Counted from the first letter of the stretch, positions 48,380 to 61,516 are shown. The stretch is 64,000 bases of DNA from Parasponia andersonii (GCA_002914805.1 JXTB01000006.1:513850-577849), one strand, 5' to 3'. The notes: generated by a model from the letters alone, not told the origin. Numbers and translations: made by a program.

Positions 48380-49035
48380 TTCCTTTTTCTCTTGATTTCT
48401 TTCCACCAGCGAGAGAGATCCTCTGTAGATCTTTCTCTTCAATAGGATTTCTTAACTTTTTTATTTCTTAGTTTTATATTCAATAATCCTTCTATTGGTG
48501 TAAATATCTTTGTTCATATAGGCTATTGTCATAGGAGTTTAGTCCTATAAGATATTTAAATTTATATAGATTTTGTTTTATATTTTGTTATTTTTCTTTA
48601 GTTTTATTATAGATCTGAACTTTCATTGATTCAGACTTGAAAGAATTTTAACCTAAATGTTGCATTATTCATGATGATGGACTAATGATGTATTTCGAAA
48701 TAATGAAAGACGGACTCTTTATGCTATGCTTCATGAAGATCTATATTCTATGATGTTTTCGTAATTCTTCACTAGCTTTTGATAGAAATTAATTGTATAT
48801 TTATTGTGTGTATGATGAACTCATACTTGTAAACAATAGGATTAATGCTAGTGACGTGAACTCTGAATGGTGATGATGGCGACTTATTTTGTCACTTATT
48901 CTTAGTTTTGGGAATGAAGCGGCATCTATACACATGCTATGCATAATTATGTATTGTTTTCTTTATTTTGGTTGCATTGCTTCTATTATGTAGCAAATAC
49001 TATAATAAAGAATTTCCTTCTTTAGGAAAAAAAAT
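48380..49035 (+). mobile_element. Possible 3' end of a LINE
   Basis: Non-coding, T-rich sequence with a complex middle, ending in GCTTCTATTATGTAGC, ATAATAAAG and an A-run at about 49026-49034. This resembles the 3' untranslated tail of plant L1 elements. No RT frame is attached. Assigned from overall look only. Confidence 0.3.
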
Positions 49036-49438
49036 TATTAAATTGTAATTTCCTCAATTATTTATTATCTTTTATTCATACATATGAAATAAATTGTTCT
49101 AATATAAACGAAAATTATTCTTTTCTCTCACATTACTTTTTTTGAAGTTACTTTTCTGTCACCTTTATTTTCTATCCTTTATAATTTTTCCTTCACGATA
49201 TTTTTCTTTACCCATCACCAAACATACAGTAAATGTGAATTTTAAAAATTAAGAAAGAACCTTGGAGTTCTAAAAGTTCTCATTTAATATGGGTGTATGT
49301 ATTTGGGTCCTGTTTGCCTTGTAAATGCCATGTAATTTTCAGTTTAATGGCGCTATAGTTGAAGTTGAATGAAATTTAATTTTCTTTCCCTAGTTTTATT
49401 TCCAAATGCTTGGTATTCCGAAAGAATCAACGAAGTTT

Positions 49439-49735
49439 GACGCCTTAATTTTTTGGCAACTAAATCAATAGATTATTAGGAGTGTTGTTTCTGAAAATGA
49501 TAACTCTATCTCTCTCATTTATGCTCCCTATATCAAATTGTGAGACTATTGCATCACATTCTTGTTTAATAGATTATTGACGCCTATATCAATTGTGAGA
49601 CCATTGACGCCTTAATTGTTTGGCAACTAAATCAATAGATTATTCGGAGTGTTTTTTCAGAATGTGATAACTCTATCTCTCTCATTTATGCTCCCTATAT
49701 CCAGTTGTGAGATTATTTTGTCACATTCTCTCTTC
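49439..49735. repeat. Two-copy tandem duplication, 167-bp period
   Basis: GACGCCTTAATT, TTTGGCAACTAAATCAATAG and ATAACTCTATCTCTCTCATT occur at 49439 onwards and again from 49606, with scattered differences. A short third piece (TTGACGCCTATATC) lies between. Non-coding. Confidence 0.8.
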
Positions 49736-50985
49736 CAGCAGACGAGACTAAATTAGCACAAGTCGTGTTTAAAAGGGCATATTTCCCCCAAAATATTTCA
49801 AGAGGATTTTTATCACTTTTTTTACCAGTACTTACATAAGCAAAAGTTCTACAAAGTAATAAGCAAAAGACAAGCACGTATTGCTTTAGAAAAGTTGGTG
49901 GAGAAAAAGTACACCTCATTGACACTTTATTAGACACTATTCAAGTAAAGAAATCATCAATACATAAAGGTTTATTGTAGGACATATATACACGTTCAAT
50001 GAGCTTTTTCTTTATTGTAGGAAAATATACACGTTCAATGAGTCTAAAATGCTCAAAAGCAATTCAAATCTAGTTTTAGCCAACGTCTTTTGGGAGACTA
50101 GTTTATCAAATTTTCTTTCTTACCCACGAAGGAAGATAAGTTTGTTTTTGGGTTAATTTGTAGCTCTTAAAGGCAACACATCCAAAAAAATTACAAAGAA
50201 TATAAAATATATGTACTCTCTTTTTTATTTTCTAGTCTTTAATAATTTATTTTTGGATGGCTATATTGCGAACTTTTTTTTCCTCTTACGACCCTCTTTA
50301 ATGGAGCTATATTAGCACTCCAATCTTGCATTTAAGCACCCCTAATATATGATAAATAACTAAATTGGACAGTAAAAGAAACTTTTGACAAAAAAAACAC
50401 CCTTATTATTTGCACCCCTTACACCAATTTCCTTTTAAAATCTCAAAACTCACGTCTCCAGATTTCTACAGCACCTTATCTTTCCCAGTTTCTTATTTTC
50501 TCCTTCTCACTCTATCAAACATCTATTTATTCTGTCACTCTTTTCGAGCTTTAGATTTTTGTTAATTCTAATCTATTTAACTTTCTACATTTAATCTCTT
50601 TTGCAGCTTCGTTTTTACTGTTTCACAGCTATCGAAGAAGAAGATCATCATCTATGATTCTGTATAGCAAAAGAAAAAAGAAAAGAGGCAAGGCTATCAT
50701 TCAGATAACGAACCGAACAAAAAAATAACACCACCAAGAGTGTAAAGTCGGATGCTTTTCAAAACACTTCTATTAAACCTTATTTTAAGAAATGAAATTA
50801 TTTTTTATGAAGTGAAATTCATGAGAGAATCTTTAGTATTAGTGGAGTATACAAATATTGTTTCTTTAGTATCAAGAAGATATCCTATTTTGTCAATTTT
50901 TAATATTTATGGGTGCCTTTATAAAAGCAAGGTGTGCGACTAAAATCCCTCTTTAATTAATTAATTATTTATAAAATTATCTGTA
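49736..50985. other. AT-rich intergenic DNA
   Basis: No gene supported. A 74-aa frame on minus at 49713-49937 has a hydrophobic stretch but overlaps the tandem duplication and has no family match. Confidence 0.5.
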
Positions 50986-51252
50986 TTTAAATTGACATGA
51001 ATATTCCCATATAACATTAAACAATTAAAATCATTATCTTTAGTACAAATCCCAATTACATTTGAAAAAAAAAAAAACAAAAATCAAGATTTTATATTAT
51101 TCTTTTAAAGTTTTTTTTTTTAAATTGACATGAATATTCCCATATAACATTAAACAATTAAAATCATTATCTTTAGTACAAATCCCAATTACATTTGAAA
51201 AAAAAAAAAACAAAAATCAAGATTTTATATTATTCTTTTAAAGTTTTTTTTT
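50986..51252. repeat. Exact 133-bp tandem duplication abutting an assembly gap
   Basis: 50986-51118 is repeated base for base at 51119-51252, and the second copy ends at the first N. Perfect identity of AT-rich DNA ending at a gap is what an assembler leaves when it places the same read end twice, so it may not be real. Confidence 0.85.
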
Positions 51253-51437
51253 NNNNNNNNNNNNNNNNNNNNNNNNNNNNNNNNNNNNNNNNNNNNNNNN
51301 NNNNNNNNNNNNNNNNNNNNNNNNNNNNNNNNNNNNNNNNNNNNNNNNNNNNNNNNNNNNNNNNNNNNNNNNNNNNNNNNNNNNNNNNNNNNNNNNNNNN
51401 NNNNNNNNNNNNNNNNNNNNNNNNNNNNNNNNNNNNN
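51253..51437. other. Assembly gap (185 N)
   Basis: Run of N. Apparent open frames across it are meaningless. Confidence 1.
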
Positions 51438-51539
51438 TTTTAAGATATTTATATTTATAACTAAAAATTTACTTAATTTGATAATTTTGAAAACAAGTAA
51501 AATGCTTCTCAATGGTTAAATAACCTTTATTTAAATTTA

Positions 51540-54500
51540 TTTATAAACTTTTTATTAGGGTGATTTAATAATGCGCAACTATAAATAGCTCCCAAGTGAG
51601 GAGGGGAGTCACATACAGATCACTTAAGTCTCAAGCTCTCCTTAAACAGTTTAAGTTTTTTTAACAGATTTCTTTGTATTTTACATTTATTTAAATCAAA
51701 ATATTTTCACTTTTAAATCTTTTGAAAACATTCGTTTAAACTATATTCACTCGAAATACATTTTCAAGTTCAATTTAATTAAAAAAAAACATATATTGTG
51801 AAATAAAATGCTAAGTTATAAGTACGTTTTCAACAACATCAAGCTTACATAATTGAAATCCTTTATCTCATAATAAGAACATATACGGAAGTAATTTTAA
51901 TGGCAGTATTCCATTACTGGTACCTCGCATTCATCCCTACCTCGATTCCAACTAACACATCAATCAAATCAGAAGTTTCTTTTCTTTGGTACCTATAGCA
52001 TATACTCATAAAATGTGAGCTTTTGCTCAGCAAGTACAATATAATTCTCACAAAATAGTTTACTTATAAACAAATAATCTTTTATGAAAGCCCGGTTATA
52101 CTGTTTTTTGAAATTATTACTTTATGCTTTATTATATGATATTGTATCATGATTTTATCTCATTCTTTATCTCAAAGTCTTTTATCTTTCTTATCAACCT
52201 TGATATACATACTGAGTGCGCACTACCGAATAGGGAACCAGGGGACGACCCAACTGAAAATACCCACAGTCGTAGTCTTAACATATTTTTCCTCGGGAAT
52301 CCTCGCTTAAGGGAGGTCAGTCTTATTTTCTTTCGGATATTCTCACATAGTGGAGATTGGTACGATATTTTTAAATTCTTATCTTATCTAGTCTTCTCTT
52401 AACATGAGTGGGTATGCTTCAACTTATATTCCATTATCATAACATTTCTTTTGTTAAAATATACTAAAATATTTTTTTTTTACATGATAACATTATAAAA
52501 TAAGCATATATCATTTTTATAGCATAGGAAATGTATATTTATAAGCATACATTATACATAGGCCATACAATAATAAAATACAGACAAGTTAACATAAAAA
52601 ATAATTTCAAATATATTATATTACAAACATGAAATATTTTCGAACTATTCATGCCATAGGTGAAATTGTACTTACTTCGTAATATGATTGTCCTAATTCT
52701 ACTCGTTAATTATGTACGTCTAGATCGAAATTTTGCCCTGACATATGCATACTCTATTTGTTAGAGTAATTTAAAGTAGACTTATATTTTTTTATATACT
52801 TCTAATTACTTAGTGGGCTTAAAATAACTAAGACTTAGTCTTGATCAAACTTAAAATTTCACATTTGAGAAACAATGTCATGTTATATTCATTGACTAAT
52901 TTATAGTTTCAACTTAGATTTATGAGATTTAATTCTCCGTAACCTTTATCATGGTGATCTTTTAATCTACCAATAATTTGGTTGTTGATTTGATTAATAT
53001 CATCCTAAATCAGTTAAGTTTCCTTACTTATATTTTTTTTCATCAAATACTTTGAATTATTCTTGATTAATTTCTTTTTTCGTAATTAAAGGTCATAACA
53101 TGATAAGTGAACCAAACACACTAATGGCTACATAGATTTAAAATCTAAAATCATACTTGGGCTAAATATTATTAGGCATTGATCATGCTTTTTAAGCTTA
53201 TAACTAAACTTAGGTTAAATACAATTATAGGCATATATTACTTATTTTTTTATAATTGATTTCATGTCTTAAATTTAATTAAATATTTTCTTATCTCAAT
53301 TAAAAATCTAAAATAAAGTTTTCTATTTATTCTTAAACCAAATTTCTAACCCAAAATTTCAAGTTTTATAATTTATATTTTTGCCCATAATCTTAAGATT
53401 TCTAACATTTACGTTCTCTAATGGTAAATATTGAGTTATAGCTTATCTTTTTATTAAAGATTCTTCCTTTATTTACTTTTACACTTTAGTATAGTCTTAA
53501 AACTGTCTAAAATAACTTTCTCACATATTCGACCCATATTTTGTCAAAATTACACTTTTGACCAAAATGCTCAAAGTTTTGGCATTTTAGTCCTTTTAAC
53601 TTTTGAGCAAATATCTTTAATTTTTGGAAATTATTTTTAATAAGTAAAAATCTGTTCTTAAGGATCTAAGTCTAAATCATTAAGATTAGTTCATTTTCAT
53701 GTATATTTTATTTTAAGGTCTTACTTAAAAATCTTCTACTTTTATATTTAGTTATTTTAATTTTACTATTATTATTATTATTTTGTCTTTATTATCATGA
53801 AGTATTCATATTTAGAGGCCTAAGAAATCAACAAAATAAATTTAAACGTAATATAAATTATATAACATCTAAAGCAGATCAAATATGTTATTATCCATTT
53901 ATTCTTTTATCGAATCTATTTAAACACATAACAAGTAAGGTGAGAGAATATTTATCTTCCAAGCTTAAATCTTCTTTCTTGGAGTGTTTGGGAATTTTTC
54001 TAAGTATCAATATTTTACTAGAAATTAAAATACTAAAAATTAAACTTCTTATAATTTTAGAACTAAAAATTTTAATAAACTTAAATGTGTTTGTGTAACC
54101 TACCTTCCAAAATCTTTCTTTCTTCTTTCTTACGTCTCCACCACAAAACTATGTGCTCTCTTCTCTTGATTATAATTCTTAATTTCTAGAGTCGATGGGT
54201 AAAATATTATAGCTCTTGTGGGTTTAGAAGAAAGTGAGGTAGAAAGAGATTTTTTTTTTTTTTTGAGAAAGGATAATTGGAAAAATGAAGATAGTTTTTG
54301 ACTAAGTAATTGGAATATTAAGTATAGATTTATAATTGACAAATGAATGATCTATTTATAGACCATCAATAGGAGATATCTAATAATACTCACTTTCACA
54401 TTCCATCTAATAATCTAAGTACTATTATTACTAATCTTGTCAATATATATTCTTTTCTTACTTCATTACCTCATCTTTTACTTTATTTTTCACCTATCTA

Positions 54501-55290
54501 ATACTTTTGTCTCTAATCTTTCTTCTTTTTTAATTATTTGGAACCCAATACCACTAGCTCCCAAAGAAAGTCTCCACTATATTAATCTTTTTCATATCTC
54601 TTGAATTATTTTAGAGACAAAAGCTACTAATTAGTTTTGTCTATGTCTTCCACTTTGAATTATGGCCACTAATTTCCAAAGAATATTTCTATTATCATTT
54701 TCTTTTTCCTACTTTTTGAATAATTTTAGAAACAAAAGCTAACAATTAGTTTTGTCTATATTTTCTTTTTTTAGAATTACTCACTAACTTTATTATTTTC
54801 CTTTTCTATTCCACTAATTTATAATTATTATCTCTCTAAGATAAAACTTCACTAGTCTTCATCTTTTTCTATAACTTATTTTCTACCTTTAGATTAATTT
54901 GTCTACATAATTCTTTGTATACTTAAATCTTAGCCATTCAAATTATCGCATGGTACTATTTTGGTGTAATCATTAACATAGGTTATAAAATATAACAATT
55001 TTTAATGTGACATAAACATGTCATATTTTTAATTAGGTTATATTGATATACATAATATAATCTTTGTAGAATTAATTTATTATTAAGAAAAACTAATTTA
55101 GAATTTCTAAATTGAAACAAGGTGTAATTATGGCTTTTTCGCATAATAAAATTTAACATTAAAATAATACTATACATATAATTTTAAGTATTTGCGAACA
55201 TAAACTTATTAAAATTCGACACTAAGTTTATTAATAATAATTATATTAAAGTTGCAAGTCTAGGGATTTTTAGGGGATTACAAAGTAAGT
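51540..55290 (-). repeat. Probable old long LTR, unclassified
   Basis: Non-coding. Read on minus it begins near 55285 with TGTAATCCCCTAAAAATCCC. A TATA box CTATAAATAGATC lies at about 54343-54362, followed by a leader with AAGAAAGAAGAAAGAAAG (about 54130-54110), as in LTR promoters. The left end is not defined (somewhere between 51540 and 51950) and no partner or coding domain is present, so this is a tentative call. Confidence 0.35.
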
Positions 55291-57224
55291 TGGGCATTAA
55301 TTAATTATAAATTTTTGAGCTTAGTCATATACCAAGTTTTGGGCCAAAAAATGGTCAAATTACTAGTCAGCCAAAAAAAAATCTCGTTGGATTAATGAAT
55401 TAATCAAAATTCATCTCTCAGTTTAGGGATTATAATAAAAAAAAAATTTGTGTTTTGATGAAATGCTCCATATATCTCTACAATTTTCACAAATAACAAA
55501 AAAATCCCCTTAGATTAATAAATTAGTACAAATTTCATCCTTCTGTTAAATTCGATAAAAATTAAGAAAGAAATTTTTTGAAATGATTAAAATACCCTTT
55601 ACCTAGACACAATTAATTTGTTTAAAAACAAAAGATTTTCTTTGGAAAAATTATATAACACTTTTAATTCATTAAATCTTGTTATTGTTAATAATTATTT
55701 TTAATCCATGCACCATTACTTGTTATTTTTTTTAGTTATATTTGTTTAGTTATAAGTTTAGAGAGAGGGTAATTTTACTTTTTTATAAGTTTATTTTTTC
55801 TCAATAAGACTGAAGGGTAATGATTTACAAATCTAGAGGAATATTTTTATTATTTATAAAAACTAATGGAATATATTAAGCATTTCATCAAAACCAAGGA
55901 GATATTTTTGTTATTATCTTCTCATTTTATATGGTCAAAAGTTACATATTGAAAGATAATTTTACTAAATTTGTATCCAAACAAATATAACCCAAAATAA
56001 AAAATAGTAAATAAAAGAAAAATAATAATTTAAAAGATTTAGTGAAGAAAGTCTTATAATTTGTTTTCCCCTTTTTTGGATAATTAATTATGTTTGGATA
56101 TGGGTATTTTGGTCATTCAATTTTAAACAAATTCTTCGTGTTGACCTAATCAGATGGAGGGATAAAATTTGTTTCAATTTGTTAGATGTTAATCTAAGGG
56201 TATATTTTTGTTATTTGTAAAAATGAATGGGATAAATTGAGCATTTTACCTAAACATATGGAATGCTTTTGTAAGTATGCCCCCTCTTTCTCCACAAAAA
56301 GGGTGTTCATTTTTTACACTTTGATTTAATAAATATCTATTTTTTTAAATGTCCGAATATATGCATATTTATACTTGATATATCTACTTATACTAACTTT
56401 AATTTATGTATCAACTATATTAGATTTTATACTAATATATTATATTCTAAAGTTAGTATATCTACTGATATATCGGTAATTTTCTACCATATTTGAAAAA
56501 ACTTACATTTACTTAATGAGTCCAAAAGTTGGTAATTTTGCCACAAGGAGAAATTAGAGTGTATGTCCCATTTTACACTTCGTTTTAACCTATGTCTTTT
56601 TTTTTAAATCTTTTTATAGTTAAATGAAAGAGTATATATATATTTTTATACTTAGGTATATCTACTTGCATACTAACTTTGTACTAATTATATTAGTTTT
56701 ATAAATTACATCAAATTTTACACTATATATTTGCAAATATATTAGTCATTTTGTTACAGCACTTAAAAATCGGACATTTGCTTAAAATGAATCCAAAATT
56801 GAGTCATTTTCCTAACACACTTATTCTTTAGCTTCCTTTGTTCTGCAGTGAGATTGCAAAGAAAGTGAAAGAAAGATAGACCTAATGCGAAAAGGAAGAC
56901 AATTCCATGGAGGGAAAGAGATGAATTTGACCAAAGATAATGCCAATAGTCCGGTCGTTATGTCAAACACTATATAGTAAAACTGGGGCCATGCATAGAA
57001 TGCAATATGGTTAAAGAAGGGATTGGAAGATATTAATGATCCAATTCGTTTTAACTCCAAAATATTACCGTAGGAAAATTAAGGGGTAAACCAATCCTCT
57101 GAGACTTGACTTGATGGGAATAGCTTGAACTAACTTATATATCACACGTGCTCCTAATATTTCGTTTCTTTATGATATATTTACTCTCTCTCTAGCACTT
57201 TCTTGCTTTGTACTCGTATATATC
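55291..57224. other. AT-rich intergenic DNA with a diverged tandem pair
   Basis: No gene supported. Around 56308-56820 two diverged units share TATATCTACTT and ATACTAACTTT (56381 and 56659, period 278). The first also has inverted arms ATACTAACTTTA and TAAAGTTAGTAT about 58 bases apart. A 79-aa minus frame at 56821-57060 has no known family. Confidence 0.5.
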
Positions 57225-57876
57225 TTTTGTACGGTCTAAAATCCTATATGTTGGTCAATACCAAAAAGGAAAAAGTTGACCAAGTGAACGTGTCAGATCG
57301 CATGAGAAAGAGTTAAGTGCGACTTCTTCCGAAAGAGTTAAGTGCGATCTCCATCGCATAAATTAGTGCGACCTCTTCCAAACGAGTTAAGTGCGGCCAG
57401 AATAAAAAGGAAACTAGACTAAACTTCGTCAAACGGGTAACCTACAAAGAAAGGAAAACAAAAGTTTCTCTTTAAAGATCGACCAGTCATCTTATTTAAG
57501 TGATTACTTAGTTATATTGTTACTTAAATTATATTGCCCAATTATACCGTTATCTATTCTGATAATTGGAAAATATTGAGCTATCCTCACCTATATAAAG
57601 AGAGTTCAATGTTTCAGTGGGGGATCTTTTGACTTCATTCTGATCTTTTTGGATTTCTTAAACTCTTATTTCTTCCTTCCGGACAACACATTGTAATCTT
57701 GAGCTCTTGTAATTCTTCAGAAAATAGTAAAAAATAGTAGACGTAGGCTCATCTTTTTTGGGGCTGAACCACTATAAAATTCTTGTCCATTTATTTGCTT
57801 TGATTAATTAACCATTTTCACATACAAATCATATTTTGTAATTTTTCTAAATTTATTGTTGACAAACAATATAACA
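57225..57876 (+). repeat. Solo LTR of the Tat family, inverted relative to the full element
   Basis: About 652 bp similar along its length to the reverse complement of the LTRs at 9800 and 20228. Shared words include ACGGTCTAAAATC, GTTGGTCAAT and GACGTAGGCTCATCTTTTTT, and TATA box CTATATAAAG lies at 57591-57600. It is flanked by ATATC (57220-57224) and ATATG (57877-57881), a target duplication with one mismatch. It has no internal region, so it is the product of LTR-LTR recombination. Confidence 0.88.
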
Positions 57877-57881
57877 ATATG

Positions 57882-59025
57882 GAGGATGAGACGCGAGATT
57901 ATCACTAACTAGCTTTGCATATCTAGTACATGAATTATTCCTCTCAAAGTCTAAAGGTGGATTATCCATATGCCCTAACTCCCGATGGTTATCCCAACTC
58001 GAACCCGCTATTTATTGTAAACGGGAAAAAGTGAGTTTATAACCCCCTTCGTTGATCACTAGCTTACCCTCTCCTTCTCTCATGTCATGTCATAAAGCAA
58101 TAATTTTTTGATATATTTTATTTTCTTTTTTGAGTAAAAAGTGATAATCCTCTTTTCAAGGCTCTCATCTCTGTAACATTTGAGGCCTAAAAAGGATATC
58201 ACTAAAGATAGAATTACCCGAGTTTGGTTACATATGGTCTATGGGATGAAATTTTGGTCTTATTTTATTTTATTTAAAAAAAGTAGAACACTGATCTTAT
58301 TTAAAAGTTAATTCAATATTAAATTCCTTTCAGCAAAATATAATTAAAAAAATAAACTGAATGAAAACTTTAAGCAATTAAATATTAAAATTTCAATATT
58401 TCAACAAATAAAAAGTTAAAATTTCAAATTGAGAGAGTAAGAAAGAAAGATCTTGATAGGCTTGACTAAGTCAACCTCAAGCCAATGACCCCACAACCTT
58501 AGCCAAATTGGCGGCTTTAGTAACACATTTGGGTCCCACCTTCAGTCTTCAATAACAGGTCAACACATTTTACCATACCAGTTAAGAATCGTCCAATACC
58601 AATGAACCCTCCTTTCATGTTTTATTATTTTTTTCTTTTTTTGTGTGTGTGTGTATATATATATATATTTTAAAAAGAATCAAATAGACGTAAAAAGTAG
58701 CAAAGAATCACCCACCCTTCATTCATCGAACCAAAAAGAAAAAGAAAAAAAAGAAATAAAATTATTGCTTTAATATTTAGATCATTTAAACACCAGAATA
58801 GCGACTATAGATACTTGAGATGTAAAATTAGGCTAAGATTGTCATCAGATTAAGAGTTCAATGCCATTATAATGGCCAGAAATAAAAGCATCTCTTATAA
58901 CATAATAATTTAATTCATATAAACTAAAAAGCTCCAGAAACTAGTTCCATTCAAGACCCCAAAAAAAGAAATTAAAAAAATGCACCAAAAAAAAAAACAA
59001 TCACTACTCTTAATAAAACCCATTG
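57882..59025. other. Intergenic DNA
   Basis: No gene supported. Contains a (GT)n(AT)n microsatellite at about 58641-58668. The last part is probably the 3' UTR of the exonuclease gene on minus. Confidence 0.5.
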
Positions 59026-59676
59026 CTAATCCCCATTGATCAGCTTTTTTCCGATCTCGAACGAAACGAAAGCGTCAACACAAGCATAACGAACCTGATC
59101 GGAAGTGAGCCACCGAGTGTCCCACCTCCCCATGGTGATCCTCTTCGGCTTCTCGATCTCCATCCCAAGCACCAGCCTCGCCAACCCTTTGAGCCCCGCG
59201 CTCTTCAGGCTCCGGTCGTCGCGCACACGCGCCGCCAGGTCCCCCAGATCGACGGTGTTCCTCACTGAGAGCTGGTAGTCGAGCAGGAGCTTCTCCACGT
59301 CGGCGGCGACCCCGAGCCCGACGAAGCGGTAGTCGGGATTGCGGAGGAAGTCGGCGAGCGAGGTATGGGCGGAGTCATCGGCGTGGATGAGCTGGAAGAC
59401 GAGGCAGCGGCGGGCGACGCAGAGCTGGAGGGTGGCGACAGGGTTCTCGACGTTGCGGCTGAAGGAGGGGCGCCACTCGACGTCGAGGCCGACTATGAGG
59501 TCGCGGAGGTTCTGGCGGTGGATCCGCTCGGTGTCGCTGATCCAGGAGGAGACCATGGAGGCCGAGTTGGTGACCAGGGTCTCGATGGTGGTGGCGGAGC
59601 CGATGTGGACGTCGTAGAGGTTGTGGGTCTCGGAGCTGAGCTCGTGGTCGACAATGGTGATCTGCGTGCCTTCCAT
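59026..59676 (-). CDS. DEDDy 3'-5' exonuclease, Werner/RNase D-like, copy 2
   Basis: A single exon of 216 aa starting MEGTQITIVD. The exonuclease domain fills residues 30-213: Exo I VGLDVEWRPSF (Asp65, Glu67), Exo II FVGLGVAADVEKL (Asp126), Exo III VRYACVDAFVSFEIG (Tyr197, Asp201). All catalytic residues are present. It aligns end to end with the copy at 44983, with invariant blocks such as AGLKGLAR and MVxSWISxxERIH; by eye well over half the residues match. The main differences are the N-terminus and an insertion around residues 99-105. Same strand and same intronless GC-rich structure as copy 1, so it is a dispersed or local duplicate. The biological substrate is unknown. Confidence 0.88.
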   Translation of the reverse strand: MEGTQITIVDHELSSETHNLYDVHIGSATTIETLVTNSASMVSSWISDTERIHRQNLRDLIVGLDVEWRPSFSRNVENPVATLQLCVARRCLVFQLIHADDSAHTSLADFLRNPDYRFVGLGVAADVEKLLLDYQLSVRNTVDLGDLAARVRDDRSLKSAGLKGLARLVLGMEIEKPKRITMGRWDTRWLTSDQVRYACVDAFVSFEIGKKLINGD

Positions 59677-60834
59677 TTTTAATTATTAGGGTTTCGAGAA
59701 TGCGGGGATTTTGGCAGTGAAGGAGTGTTTATCTGTGTGAAAAGGAGCTTAAGTTCATGTGAGGGCAGACACACTACATATACGACATAGTAGCGGATTC
59801 CGAGCTTGTAATGCACGCGATTTCGGATTTGTTGTTGTCGCTCGTTCTGGGAATTTTGAATGTTTTGTGCTATAGAACTTCAATTTTATTATTTAAGAAA
59901 ATTGTGAGTAGAAGTTAGAAAGAAAAATAGTGGGAAAATATTTTTTTAAAATTTTATAAAATTTAGTTTTTTATTTTTTTTTATTATTTTTTTTTTATAT
60001 TTTAAATCTTCAAAATTTATTGAAACGTTATTTATAGAATTTTTATAAAAAAATTTCCCTTAATTTTTGATAAAATTTAAATAAAAAAGTAAAATTCTTA
60101 AGATTTTTTTATTCTTTTCTAAAATTCAAAATTCAAACGGAGTCTTAAAAGTTAAGGATTTTGGCGACAGTGTTACTGTCCAAACAGGCGCGTGGTCAAA
60201 GTGTGTTCCATTTCAAACTGTACGTATTGTTATTTTTATTAGGTTTATTCAATGGGGGCTAATACCAAAAGAAAATGCATTTTGGGTTTTATGCAAAAAT
60301 TAACCTGATATTTTGTAAAATAATACCTGTTATTTTAAATGTTGCAAATATTTATTTTGCTGATTATTTGAGTAAATTAAACTGCAAAAGGACAAGATGG
60401 TACCTTTTTATTGATTCAAGATATTCTTAAACAGATTGGCACCTTATTTTTTTTTTCTTCTGCAGAGGAAAATTTGATATCACTTCCATTCTACCATTAT
60501 TTTCTAACTCCAACGGATTTGACGTTTGTTCCTTACTCTCGATCCAATGATATTATTATTCAAGCATTAATGAATTATTTTTTTAATTCTGAAATGAATA
60601 AATAATAATATTAACGAGAAGATAAACACACTTCTTGTTTGAATACATTTATGATATTCATTTAAAAAAAAAAGTAGGTAGTTTTTCTTTTTGGAACATC
60701 CTCTGGTAATTATTAATTAAAATAAAATAAAAAGTATCAAATTGGAGAAAATAAACAATTAACAAACAACTCAATTAAATCTAAGGAAAAATCAAATAGT
60801 ACTGTTGAAATAATATTATTGATTCTACCTCCTA
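59677..60834. other. Promoter side of exonuclease copy 2 and AT-rich DNA
   Basis: On minus, a short leader precedes the ATG at 59676. A weak TATA-like word (CGTATATGTAG) lies about 100 bases upstream (about 59775-59785). From 59880 the DNA is very AT-rich, with no gene seen. Confidence 0.4.
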
Positions 60835-61228
60835 ACAATGCCTCATTAAAAATCTTTTTATATAAAATCTAGAAGAAAAAACCAAAAAAAGAAAAAAAAA
60901 GCACATTATTTTACACAAAGGACAACTAACAAAAACGAAAATTACAAATACATAAATAATCCTTATGAAGAGCTTCATGAATAAAAAAAGAAGCAAAATG
61001 CCACCAAGTTGGTGATTGTACACTTGGAACCCTAGAAGCCATTAAATCAGCCACCATATTCCCTTCTCGAAAGATATGCAACACATGAATAGACATTTGA
61101 GAAATCAGGTTGATACAACGAAGCCAAGCAGGTTTCCAACATCAAGGAGCGCACAAAGAACGAGACTTAAAAAGTGAAACCAAATAAGTTGAATCACTTT
61201 CGAGCCAAATTCTCTTCCACCCAAATTC

Positions 61229-61516
61229 CTATGTATAGAAAACTGCATGAATGGCCACCGCGAGCTCCACTTCAAAAGCATGAGTGATACCTAGAGGGAT
61301 GACAAACTCGCTCCTATAAAAACCTCTAGAAGTACAGAAAACACCAGCACGGCCAGCTAGACCTGGAGAACCAAAAGTCGCGCTATCTGTATTAACTTTC
61401 AGCCAATCTGCTAGAGGAAAACGCCATGAAACTTCAATAATCTTGGGAGCCTTAGGAGGTTTTAAATCAACATGAAGGCATTTTAAAATGAGCAACTCAT
61501 CGAAAGAATTTTTCAT
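61229..61516 (-). pseudogene. LINE RNase H domain fragment
   Basis: WLKVNTDSATFGSPGLAGRA matches the start of the plant L1 RNase H fold (first catalytic Asp in NTDSA), followed by HAFEVELAVAIHAV with the catalytic Glu. The frame ends at 61229 and the C-terminal half, with the remaining acidic residues, is only partly readable further left. Confidence 0.75.

Noticed and set aside
49713..49937. 74-aa frame with a hydrophobic stretch resembling a secreted peptide
   Set aside because: It overlaps the tandem duplication, has no clear cleavage site context and no family match.
51195..51512. Open frames across the N gap
   Set aside because: They consist mostly of undetermined residues.
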